Below, in pieces: positions 31,788-39,953 of a DNA stretch of 64,000 bases (the stretch's first letter is position 1; the number at the start of each line of letters is the position of its first letter). The stretch is from Oceanospirillum sp048270425. Its GTDB lineage: Bacteria > Pseudomonadota > Gammaproteobacteria > Pseudomonadales > Halomonadaceae. The notes below the pieces were generated by a model. The model searched no databases, was not told the origin of the DNA, and worked only from the letters and a program-made list of their open reading frames with translations. The DNA lies in contig JBLWSY010000015.1 in assembly GCA_048270425.1 (NCBI GenBank), positions 1 to 64,000 on the forward strand, in the 5' to 3' direction. A program made the translations under genes and the position numbers.

Positions 31788-33409
31788 TCTGCAGCCCTCC
31801 CTTTTTGCGGGAAGAGGCCTTTAGGGCGTTTCTGGATAAAGAGGATGATAAAGACCAGAACCAGAATGCTGGCCAGAACTGCACCGGTGACCGGCTCCAG
31901 AAACTTGTTGGCGATGCCCAGTGAGAAGGCAGCGACCAGTGTGCCCAGCAGATTACCGACGCCACCAAACACCACCACCATAAAGGAGTCGATGATGTAA
32001 GCCTGCCCCAGATTTGGGCCTACATTGGTCAGCTGGCTCAGGGCGACACCGGCAATACCGGCAATACCGGAACCCAGTCCAAAAGTCAGGGCATCAACAC
32101 GGGCAGAGCGAACGCCCATGGCTCGGGCCATATCACGGTTTTGCGATACCGCACGAACATTCAGTCCCAGGTTGGTTTTCTTCAGAATCATCTGCAGCAG
32201 GAAGAAAACGATCAGGGCAAACGCCAGAATATAAAGGCGGTTCAGGGTCAGAGAGAGCACCGGGTTGATCTCAAGGGAACCACTCATCCACTCCGGGGAG
32301 GCCACCTGACGGTTCAGAGGGGAGAAGATGGTACGTACCAGCTGCTGGAGAATCAGGCTGATACCAAAGGTTGCCAGCAGGGTTTCCAGTGGGCGGCCAT
32401 GAAGATGACGAATCACACCCCGTTCAATGGCAATACCCATCAGGCCGGAAACCACAAAGGCCGCCGGAATCGCAACCCAGAGGGAGTATTCGATATGGTT
32501 CGGCATCATCAGCTGAACCACGTAGGTGGTGTAAGCCCCCAGCATAATCATCTCACCGTGGGCCATGTTGATCACGCCCATCACACCAAAGGTGATGGCA
32601 AGGCCGATGGCTGCCAATAGCAGAACTGAGCCCAGACTCAGGCCGAAAAACAGCTGGTCGATAAAGGCATAAAATTTGATTTTGTCTTCAATGCTAACTA
32701 AGGCTTTTGCGGCCGCTGCGCTGACGCTTTTGTGGTAGTCGCTGTGTTCCGGTGACATGGTGGCGTAGCGGTTCAGCATAATGCGCACATCATTTTCCAG
32801 ACTGCCTTCCAGCGTCTGAATCGCGTTTAGTTTATCCACAGCCTCAGGCGCGTTGCTGAGCTTGTGGATCGCCAGCGCCAGATCCATCACCTCTTTGACC
32901 TGATTGTTGGCTTCGGTCAGGCGGCGTTCGCTGATCATGGAAACCGTGTCGGCATCCAGATCCGATAGCAGGCTGCGCACGGCATTTTCACGCACAGCAG
33001 CGGATTGGGATGACAGTTGCAGACGGGCAATCGCCCCTCTGAGATGGCTGCGAAGTCTGTTGTTGACCCGAATCTTCTTGATGGCGCTTTTTTTAAGCGC
33101 TGGTAACGGCTCGCCATCCAGCATACGGATAAAGCGGGTTTCTCCGTTCTGCTCATTAACGGCGATGACCTGGCGGTCGGCTTTGATGTAATAAAGATCA
33201 CCTGCAAGCATGGCCTGAAAAACCGGCAGTACCCGGTCAGAACCGGTTGCTTCAAGTTGCTCAAGAACAGGGATCGCCTTGGTCAGACTTTTTTCGGTCA
33301 GTTCTGCCAGCAGGGGCTGAATTTGGGTTGAGTTGGCCAGAGCAGGCTGGGCCAGCGCAAAGCTCAGCCAGACGCTTAGCAACGCACAAAGAGAGAGAAA
33401 TCGTTTCAC
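31784..33409 (-). CDS. urtB: Urea ABC transporter permease UrtB with periplasmic extension
   Basis: 541 residues. Signal peptide (MKRFLSLCALLSVWLSFALAQ type), a 240-residue helical extracytoplasmic domain, then a LivH-like permease (INMAHGEMIMLGAYTTY; FGGVGNLLGTLVAAF). The long N-terminal domain is the usual proteobacterial UrtB form. A GTG at 33409 was chosen because GGAG lies 7 bases before it and it gives a clean signal peptide; a GTG 9 codons upstream is in frame but lacks a ribosome site. Separated from urtA by two hairpins. Confidence 0.93.
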   Translation of the reverse strand: MKRFLSLCALLSVWLSFALAQPALANSTQIQPLLAELTEKSLTKAIPVLEQLEATGSDRVLPVFQAMLAGDLYYIKADRQVIAVNEQNGETRFIRMLDGEPLPALKKSAIKKIRVNNRLRSHLRGAIARLQLSSQSAAVRENAVRSLLSDLDADTVSMISERRLTEANNQVKEVMDLALAIHKLSNAPEAVDKLNAIQTLEGSLENDVRIMLNRYATMSPEHSDYHKSVSAAAAKALVSIEDKIKFYAFIDQLFFGLSLGSVLLLAAIGLAITFGVMGVINMAHGEMIMLGAYTTYVVQLMMPNHIEYSLWVAIPAAFVVSGLMGIAIERGVIRHLHGRPLETLLATFGISLILQQLVRTIFSPLNRQVASPEWMSGSLEINPVLSLTLNRLYILAFALIVFFLLQMILKKTNLGLNVRAVSQNRDMARAMGVRSARVDALTFGLGSGIAGIAGVALSQLTNVGPNLGQAYIIDSFMVVVFGGVGNLLGTLVAAFSLGIANKFLEPVTGAVLASILVLVFIILFIQKRPKGLFPQKGRAAE

Positions 33410-33530
33410 AACAGGACTCCAGAAAACGGCGGCCACTTTTCGTTGTTTATGCTCTGGCTTTCCGATGGTTCATCTGTTTACGGGAGGCGAAGAACCGGAA
33501 GAAAGAGAGCAGAAAAGTGACCGCGAAAAA

Positions 33531-33594
33531 CCTGAAATCCTTGTGAAGGGCAAGGATTTCAGGAGTTACCGCAGGACTGCTCAAAAGAGCAGTC
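33531..33594 (-). terminator. Tandem hairpins (partial terminator) between urtA and urtB
   Basis: In transcription order: stem GACTGCTC (33575-33582 with 33587-33594, loop AAAA), then a perfect 13-bp stem CCTGAAATCCTTG (33531-33543 with 33551-33563) followed on the minus strand by TTTTT. Such elements let the periplasmic binding protein be made in excess over the membrane genes. Confidence 0.82.
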
Positions 33595-33607
33595 GGTGTG
33601 GAGAGGA

Positions 33608-34894
33608 TTAGTAGTTCTGGCCGGAGCAGGTACGGGTTACGACGTTGTAGTTGCCGCAGGTTACCGGAGCTGTCCAGTCAGAGATCAGGTCTTTGGAACC
33701 CGGCAGGAAGTCAGACCATGCATCACCCGGTACGACACCTTCGGTTTCCCAAACCACTTCGAACTGACCGTTATCCTGAATCTCACCGATCAGAACCGGT
33801 TTGCTCAGGTGGTGGTTCTTGTTCATCCTGGCGATACCGCCCGTCAGGTTAGGAGTGGTCTGGCCGATCATCGCCTGCTCTACCGCGTCAACATCGGTAG
33901 TGCCGGCTTTCTGTACCGCCTGAGTCCACATCTTGAAGCCGATATAGGTCGCTTCCATCGGATCGTTTGTTACCCGCTTGGAATCGCCGATAAAGGATTT
34001 CCAGTTTTTGATGAACTCAGCGTTTGCCTCGGTATCCACGCTCTGGAAGTAGTTCCAGGCTGCCAGATGGCCAACAAGCGGTTTGGTATCGATACCGGAA
34101 AGTTCTTCTTCACCCACAGAGAAGGCAACAACCGGGATATCTTCAGAAGAGATGCCCTGGTTACCCAGCTCTTTATAGAAAGGAACGTTGGCGTCACCGT
34201 TGATGGTAGAAACCACAGCGGTCTTTTTACCCATGCTGCCGAACTTGCTGATATCGGAAACGATGGACTGCCAGTCGGAGTGACCAAATGGCGTGTAGTT
34301 CACCATGATGTCTTTTTCAGCCACACCTTTGGATTTCAGGTAGGCTTCCAGAATCTTGTTGGTGGTACGGGGATAAACATAGTCGGTGCCCGCCAGAACC
34401 CAACGCTCAACACCCAGTTCGTTCATCAGATAATCCACAGCCGGAATTGCCTGTTGGTTTGGCGCAGCACCGGTGTAGAAAACGTTTTTGGAAGACTCTT
34501 CGCCTTCATACTGAACCGGATAGAACATCAGGCCGTTCAGCTCTTCCAGAACCGGCAGAGCGGATTTACGGGAAACAGAGGTCCAGCTGCCGAAGATCAC
34601 ATCAACCTTCTCTTTGGTCAGCAGCTCTCGGGCCTTTTCAGCAAACAGCGGCCAGTTAGAAGCCGGATCAACCACAACCGCTTCCAGCTGCTTACCCAGC
34701 AGACCGCCTTTTTTGTTCTGCTCTTCCACCATCATCAGAACGGTGTCTTTCAGTGTGGTTTCACTGATCGCCATCGTACCGGACAGAGAGTGCAGAACAC
34801 CGACCTTGATTGTATCTGCTGCCAGCGTGCCGAAACTCACCAGACTGGTGCCCATTGCCAGCGCTACACCCGCGACCATCGTTTTCATTTTCAT
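33608..34894 (-). CDS. urtA: Urea ABC transporter substrate-binding protein UrtA
   Basis: 428 residues with a Sec signal (MKMKTMVAGVALAMGTSLVS...TLAADT) and a type I periplasmic fold (VGVLHSLSGTMAISE, WTSVSRKSALPVLEELNGLMFYPVQYEGEE), the segment diagnostic for UrtA. The ATG at 34894 has GGGAAGG 6 bases upstream. First gene of urtABCDE; a 16-bp palindrome lies about 115-130 bases before the start. Confidence 0.96.
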   Translation of the reverse strand: MKMKTMVAGVALAMGTSLVSFGTLAADTIKVGVLHSLSGTMAISETTLKDTVLMMVEEQNKKGGLLGKQLEAVVVDPASNWPLFAEKARELLTKEKVDVIFGSWTSVSRKSALPVLEELNGLMFYPVQYEGEESSKNVFYTGAAPNQQAIPAVDYLMNELGVERWVLAGTDYVYPRTTNKILEAYLKSKGVAEKDIMVNYTPFGHSDWQSIVSDISKFGSMGKKTAVVSTINGDANVPFYKELGNQGISSEDIPVVAFSVGEEELSGIDTKPLVGHLAAWNYFQSVDTEANAEFIKNWKSFIGDSKRVTNDPMEATYIGFKMWTQAVQKAGTTDVDAVEQAMIGQTTPNLTGGIARMNKNHHLSKPVLIGEIQDNGQFEVVWETEGVVPGDAWSDFLPGSKDLISDWTAPVTCGNYNVVTRTCSGQNY

Positions 34895-35008
34895 GCTGTA
34901 CCTTCCCGTGCCAATCGAAATGTTGGGATGCTTTAAGCATCTTCTGAAGTTGATTCGATTATTGGGCAAGGCTCGCAGGTGCGGTATGGGGAGGATGACG
35001 CAGCGGGG

Positions 35009-35024
35009 TACGTCATTTGACGTA
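35009..35024. promoter_or_regulatory. 16-bp perfect palindrome before urtA
   Basis: TACGTCATTTGACGTA: two 7-base arms TACGTCA / TGACGTA around TT. NarL/LuxR-type response regulators often bind such short dyads with a TACG core. It lies between the LuxR-type regulator gene (which ends at 35107) and urtA, so it is the best candidate operator of that regulator. A T tract is lacking, so it is not a terminator. Confidence 0.6.
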
Positions 35025-35106
35025 GTTGGGCTTTTGAGATGACAGGTCTTTTGATATTTCAGAGCTTATGATGAGTTGATGTTTGCAGAGGACAAGCCGA
35101 GGAAGT

Positions 35107-36048
35107 TCAGCCCTCGGCGTGTGTCAGCTCTTTCAGTGCCACAGCAGCGGCTGAGGTTCTGTTTTCCACACCCAGTTTGGGGAAGATCTGTTCAAGGTGT
35201 TTGTTCACGGTGCGGGGGCTCATCTCCAGAATCTCGCCAATATCACGATTGGTTTTGCCGTTGGCGATCCAGTAGAGCACTTCCGATTCCCGTTCGGTCA
35301 GTTGCAGGGCGGTTTTAAGCAGGGCAGCACCGGTCGGTCTTTCACCATCAAGCAGCTTCAGCAGGATGTCGCCATTACTCTGATGGCTGACAAGGCGAAT
35401 GCTCAGGCGGTAATCCAGATCGTTCAGGCGTAGCTGGTGATCCGGTTCCGGATGATGGCTGAGCCATTGGCTGACCTGAGGTGTGAAGTGTTGTTGCAGC
35501 CAGCCTTCATCAGCCCGGGCTTTAGCCAACAGACCGTAAGACTGAGGCGTGGCCCATTGAATACGACCGCTGGTATCCACTGTCATCAGGTGTTGGCCGG
35601 TGCTGTCGAGTGCGGACTGGGCACTGTTGGTCAGGCGGGCATTGGTCAGGTGTACCTTCATGCGGGCCAGCAGTTCATTGGGGTTGATCGGTTTCACCAA
35701 ATAATCAACGCCCCCGGCTTCCAGCCCGCGCACGATATCGTCGGTGTCGTTCAGGCCGGTCATAAAGATCACGGGAATGGCGGCCAGTTCAGGATCTGCT
35801 TTGATCTGACGGCAGGCTTCAAAGCCGTCCATGTGCGGCATAATGGCATCCATCAGAATCATATCCGGCTTCATCTTGCGGGCGATATTCAGCGCCTGCC
35901 GACCTTCCAGTGCTACCAGCACATCCATTCCGGCGTCTTCCAGCGCATCGTTAATCAGGCTGAGGGCATCCGGTGAATCATCCACGACTAGGATGATATC
36001 GCTGCGGCTGATGACGGCTGATTCCGTCTGCAGGGCCGGGAGAGTCAT
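35107..36048 (-). CDS. LuxR/NarL-type response regulator of the NCS1-kinase pair
   Basis: 313 residues: receiver domain (about 18-135) with phosphoacceptor Asp67 in MILMDAIMPHMDG and Lys in YLVKPINPNELLARM, a PAS-like middle segment (about 160-235), and a C-terminal LuxR helix-turn-helix (LTERESEVLYWIANGKTNRDIGEIL, then KHLEQIFPKLGVENRTSA). The middle domain makes it longer than common NarL regulators. It overlaps the sensor kinase gene by 4 bases, so the pair is coupled. Likely targets are the adjacent urtABCDE genes; this is inferred from position and from the palindrome before urtA. Confidence 0.92.
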   Translation of the reverse strand: MTLPALQTESAVISRSDIILVVDDSPDALSLINDALEDAGMDVLVALEGRQALNIARKMKPDMILMDAIMPHMDGFEACRQIKADPELAAIPVIFMTGLNDTDDIVRGLEAGGVDYLVKPINPNELLARMKVHLTNARLTNSAQSALDSTGQHLMTVDTSGRIQWATPQSYGLLAKARADEGWLQQHFTPQVSQWLSHHPEPDHQLRLNDLDYRLSIRLVSHQSNGDILLKLLDGERPTGAALLKTALQLTERESEVLYWIANGKTNRDIGEILEMSPRTVNKHLEQIFPKLGVENRTSAAAVALKELTHAEG

Positions 36049-39000
36049 GGTTGAAGCTCCTTGTTGTTGGGTGATTCAGGTGCACCGAGATCCTGAGTCA
36101 GTTTTGACGCCAGATCCGGAAAGCGGAAGCTATCCGCCAGCTGTTTGTAGTGGTCGTATTGGCTGGCGCTGAGTTCACTGCGGAGTTGTTCCAGACACCC
36201 TTGAACGCCTTTTTTGTAGCCCATCTCGGCAAAGGCTTTTAGTTCATGCAATAGCGGATGATCACTTACGGCGTTGATCCTGGATTCGTCAGCAGCTGGA
36301 GATTCAGGCTGCGGCGGTTCTGCTTTGTCCTGTATTCCCTGTTCAGCGTTTTTTGATTCCGGGCTTTTTGATTCCGGGCTATGAATTTGTGCGTCTTCCG
36401 CCTGATAAACCCACTCCAGATCCAGCTGTTCGCCAAGGCGTTTCAGTAGCACGCTGTTGCTGACCGGTTTAACCAGATAGTCGTTAAAGACCGCTTTGTA
36501 CTCGGGACTACGGTCATGCTCCTGTGCATCAGCGGACAGCATCACGATAGGTGACTGAATATTCTGCTGGCGCAATCGGGCGGCCAGTTCAAGGCCGTTC
36601 ATGCCGGGCATGGAGATATCCAGCAGGAACAGATCCGGTGTCCGGTTACCCGGCAGCTGCGCCAGTGTGCGCAGACAACTTTCGCCGTCGTGGGCTTCAA
36701 GGGTGATAAAGCCCAGAGGTTGCAATAGGTCGGATAGTAATCCCCGCAATACCGGATCATCATCGACAATGCACAGGGTGCGTTGGTATCCGGCATAACC
36801 GATCAGTTGGCGGGAATCCTGAGAGGGTTCTGCGCCGGAAAGGCTTTGCTCGCTGATCCAGGGCAGCATGAGCGACACGCGGAAGCAGCTGCCTTTACCG
36901 GGTTCGCTCTGATATTGCAGGTCTCCACCCATAATATCCGTGAGCAAGCGAACGATGGTCAGGCCAAGTCCGGTTCCCGGTAGTTGGGCCGTTTCGTAGT
37001 TTCTGACCCGCTCAAAAGGATCAAAGATGCGGTTCAGGTCGGCTTCCGGAATACCGGGGCCTGTGTCTTCAATACAGAATTCGGCTACCTGATTCCGGTA
37101 TCGGACCTCAAAAATGACGTCGCCACTCTGGGTGTATTTCACCGCATTAGAGAGCAGGTTGATCAGAATCTGGCGCAGGCGTTTTTCATCGGTGTTAACC
37201 CACTGAGGCAGCGGGCCCTGAACCCGACAGGAAAAGCGGATATTCTTCTGGCTGGCCTGCATCTCAAACATGGCGGTGAGCTGATCGATCAGCTGAGGCA
37301 AATTAACCCGACCTTTAAACAGATCCAGTCGTCCGGCTTCGATTCGGGAGATATCCAGCAGGCCTTCAATCAGGTCGGTCAGATATTGTCCGCTGCGCTG
37401 AATAATGGTCAGCCCGTTCTGGTGGCTGGCGGGTGTGTCCGGTTTATCCGCCAACAGTTGGGCGTAGCCCATTACGGATTGCAGAGGTGTTCTCAGTTCG
37501 TGGCTGATGCCGGTGAGGTATCGGCTTTTGGCATCGTTTGCCCGCTCTGCCAGTTCTTTGGCCTGTTGCAGGGCAAGGTCGGTTTCTTTGTGGGCTTCAA
37601 TCTCCCGGGTGAGCTTTCGTGTTTGGCGGTTGGATTCTTTCTGGGCAACCACGCGACTCTCATGGGCGAGCAGGAAAAGCCATGAGATCACCCCTGATGC
37701 GATCAGCAGAGTGAAAAAGAGTGTCCAGATTGTTTGGGTCAACAGAAGCGTCTCGCCTGGTGTTTCTGGTGTCATCTGGCGATAGATCACGGCCAGTAAG
37801 GCGGCATTCATCAGGTTAACGGTGAATAAGATGCCGACAAAACGCCCAAGTCTGGAATTGATCTGACGAACCAGTTTTCGCGGCAGAAACAGGGATAAAA
37901 AGTGAATCGCCTGTCGGGAAACCCTGGCGTGGGGTTTACAGCTGTCCATACAGCGCACATCTAAGGTGCAGCAAAGAGAGCAGATCGGCAGAGCGTAAGC
38001 GGGACAGTAGCTCATGTCCTCGCCTTCGAAATGATTTTCACAGACTCCGCACTGAAGCAGAGCTTGCCCATGGGGCTTACCGGCAGAGGGTGTGTTTTCT
38101 GAAAGCGTTAGCTCCGGAGAAGTGCGAGCCAGATAGTATTTGCCCTTGGTGATAAAAGCGATCAGGGGGACAGAGATAAAACAGATCAGCAGGGTAATAA
38201 AGTGGCTCAGATTCTGACTGAATTCTCCGAACAGACCCAGATAACAGAGAATACCTGCCAGAGCGGCCAGCAGCATGGAGCCAACCCCCACAGGGTTGAT
38301 GTCGTAGAGATGCGCCCGTTTAAACTCGACATAGGAAGGGCTGAGGCCAAGGGGTTTGTTGATCAGAAGATCCGCTGCCAGTGAGCCCAGCCAGGCAACG
38401 GCGATAATAGCGAAGATGCCGAGGATGGCTTCAAGAGCCTGATAGATACCCAATTCCATAAGCAGCAGGGCGATGGTGACATTGAACACCAGCCAGACCA
38501 CGCGTCCGGGGTGGGAATGGGTCAGGCGTGAGAAGAAATTCGACCAGGCGATGGAGCCTGCGTAGGCGTTGGTAACGTTAATCTTCATCTGAGAGATGAT
38601 CACCATCAGCGCCGCCAGTACCAGCGATAAACCATCGGAATGGGTCAGGTAGGAAAACACCTTCTGGTACATATAGGTCGGGTCGGTTGCCTGCTCAAAA
38701 CTGACGCCCCGGGTAATGGCCAGATAAGCAAGAAAAGAACCCAACAGCATTTTGATCACGCCGATAAACACCCAGCCGGGGCCTGCCATAATCAACCAGA
38801 ACCACCAGCGTTTTCGGTTGGCCTGAGTTTTCTCCGGCATAAAGCGCAGATAATCCACCTGCTCGCCAATCTGAGCGGCCATGGCAAAAAATACGGAAGC
38901 TGCTGCGCCAAACATCAGAATATTGAATTCATCCTGTGGCGGCGCTGCCGTTGGATTATGCAGTTTGGCGCTCTCTCCGGCATAACTCATCCAGCCCGGA

Positions 39001-39674
39001 AGTGCGCCGGATTCAAACAGGACCACAACGACCAAAGCTGCGCACTGAAGCAGTAACCAGAAGCCCTGGGTGCCGACCTGAAATTTACTGATGGCGGTGA
39101 TGCCGTGGGTCACGATGGGGATGACGGCAACCGCACAAAGAAAGTAACCCACCGCCAGAGGAACCCCTAATAAGGCATTCAACGCAGAGGCGAGAATGAC
39201 CGCCTCAATGGCAAAAAAGATAAAGGTGAAGGAGGCGTAGATCAGGGAGGTGATGGTTGAACCGAGATAGCCAAAACCGGCTCCCCGGGTCAGCAGGTCA
39301 ATATCCAGTCCATGTTTGGCGCTGTAATAGGCGATGGGAAAGCCGGTGATAAAAAACAGCAAACACACCGATAGCATGGCGGTCAGGGTGTTGATGAAAC
39401 CGTAGTTCAGGGTTACCGCTGCAGCGATGCCTTCAAGCGCCAGAAACGCGGTCGCCCCAAGTGCCGTCTGGGCGACCCGCTCGATGCTCATATTACGACC
39501 GGAGCGTGCGGTAAAGCGCAGGGCAAAATCCTCTAAGGTCTGGTTGGCAACCCATTTGTTGTAATGGCGGCGAACCTTAAAAACTTTTTGGGATGCTGGC
39601 ATTGTTATTGTCGTCTGAGATTTTTGTTGTCTGATGTTATTCGCGTTGAGGTGTCGACGCAGAGTTGCACTCAT
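36045..39674 (-). CDS. NCS1 transporter-fused hybrid sensor histidine kinase
   Basis: 1209 residues. About 45-515: NCS1-type purine/pyrimidine/allantoin permease domain with about 12 helices (GLDIDLLTRGAGFGYLGST; AQIGEQVDYLRFMPEK). 542-579: eight cysteines, CxxC-x11-C-x7-CxxCC-x5-C-x3-C, likely binding metal or an Fe-S cluster. Then two membrane helices (about 610-675), a coiled coil, HisKA with His725 in ISHELRTP, HATPase (DTGPGIPE; GTGLGLTIV), a receiver domain (Asp1019 in LLDISMPG), a SPESK repeat linker and a conserved C-terminal helical tail without an Hpt histidine. It probably senses transport or binding of a ureide or nucleobase. A start at ATG 39602 is also possible. Sigma-54 promoter upstream. 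Confidence 0.88.
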   Translation of the reverse strand: MSATLRRHLNANNIRQQKSQTTITMPASQKVFKVRRHYNKWVANQTLEDFALRFTARSGRNMSIERVAQTALGATAFLALEGIAAAVTLNYGFINTLTAMLSVCLLFFITGFPIAYYSAKHGLDIDLLTRGAGFGYLGSTITSLIYASFTFIFFAIEAVILASALNALLGVPLAVGYFLCAVAVIPIVTHGITAISKFQVGTQGFWLLLQCAALVVVVLFESGALPGWMSYAGESAKLHNPTAAPPQDEFNILMFGAAASVFFAMAAQIGEQVDYLRFMPEKTQANRKRWWFWLIMAGPGWVFIGVIKMLLGSFLAYLAITRGVSFEQATDPTYMYQKVFSYLTHSDGLSLVLAALMVIISQMKINVTNAYAGSIAWSNFFSRLTHSHPGRVVWLVFNVTIALLLMELGIYQALEAILGIFAIIAVAWLGSLAADLLINKPLGLSPSYVEFKRAHLYDINPVGVGSMLLAALAGILCYLGLFGEFSQNLSHFITLLICFISVPLIAFITKGKYYLARTSPELTLSENTPSAGKPHGQALLQCGVCENHFEGEDMSYCPAYALPICSLCCTLDVRCMDSCKPHARVSRQAIHFLSLFLPRKLVRQINSRLGRFVGILFTVNLMNAALLAVIYRQMTPETPGETLLLTQTIWTLFFTLLIASGVISWLFLLAHESRVVAQKESNRQTRKLTREIEAHKETDLALQQAKELAERANDAKSRYLTGISHELRTPLQSVMGYAQLLADKPDTPASHQNGLTIIQRSGQYLTDLIEGLLDISRIEAGRLDLFKGRVNLPQLIDQLTAMFEMQASQKNIRFSCRVQGPLPQWVNTDEKRLRQILINLLSNAVKYTQSGDVIFEVRYRNQVAEFCIEDTGPGIPEADLNRIFDPFERVRNYETAQLPGTGLGLTIVRLLTDIMGGDLQYQSEPGKGSCFRVSLMLPWISEQSLSGAEPSQDSRQLIGYAGYQRTLCIVDDDPVLRGLLSDLLQPLGFITLEAHDGESCLRTLAQLPGNRTPDLFLLDISMPGMNGLELAARLRQQNIQSPIVMLSADAQEHDRSPEYKAVFNDYLVKPVSNSVLLKRLGEQLDLEWVYQAEDAQIHSPESKSPESKNAEQGIQDKAEPPQPESPAADESRINAVSDHPLLHELKAFAEMGYKKGVQGCLEQLRSELSASQYDHYKQLADSFRFPDLASKLTQDLGAPESPNNKELQP
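36349..36381. repeat. 15-bp direct repeat in the NCS1-kinase linker
   Basis: The 15-bp unit TTTTTGATTCCGGGC occurs twice in tandem and encodes SPESK-SPESK between the receiver domain and the C-terminal tail, so the linker length may vary between strains. Confidence 0.75.
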
Positions 39675-39698
39675 CGGGTGCGTTATCCGATCTGCTTA

Positions 39699-39729
39699 TT
39701 TTTTGTGCGCTTTTTTAGCGCGCAAAAAA
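39699..39729. repeat. Imperfect 12-bp inverted repeat before the NCS1-kinase gene
   Basis: TTTTTTGTGCGC (39699-39710) and GCGCGCAAAAAA (39718-39729) are complementary with one G-T pair. It contains TGCGC-N7-GCGCG, a relaxed version of the NtrC pattern. It lies 40-70 bases downstream of the predicted sigma-54 start, so it would be in the mRNA leader; operator and leader-hairpin roles are both open. Confidence 0.7.
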
Positions 39730-39780
39730 CCGCCCGGATCTGCTTTTAGTATCAGGAAGTAGCTTTTTTCGGGTATCTGT

Positions 39781-39796
39781 CGCAGGAGTCGTGCCA
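39781..39796 (-). promoter_or_regulatory. Sigma-54 (-24/-12) promoter of the NCS1-kinase operon
   Basis: Minus strand TGGCACGACTCCTGCG: perfect TGGCACG -24 element, exact GG-N10-GC spacing, -12 element CTGCG. The start would be about 39770, leaving a leader of roughly 95 bases (or 165 to the inner ATG). Confidence 0.8.
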
Positions 39797-39953
39797 GAAG
39801 AGGAGCACAGATTTACTGATCAGGGTGGTTAATTAATTTTACTGCTGCCGGGAGAAAACATTTGTCTTCTGTTGTTCGCTGAAGAGAATAAAGAATCTAT
39901 CGGGCAGGTCTTACCGTGCCTGATCTTCGGATACTTTTTAGAAGTGAATCTTT

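Noticed and set aside
34895..34925. TTGGCACG sequence before urtA resembling a sigma-54 -24 element
   Set aside because: The matching -12 position reads TA instead of GC, and any start 12 bases on would fall inside the urtA ribosome site and coding region. The GGGAAGG there is better explained as the ribosome site.
39699..39729. Inverted repeat as an NtrC enhancer of the NCS1-kinase promoter
   Set aside because: It lies downstream of the predicted transcript start and the arms are GC-core rather than the TGCAC/GTGCA form. Listed as an uncharacterised repeat instead.
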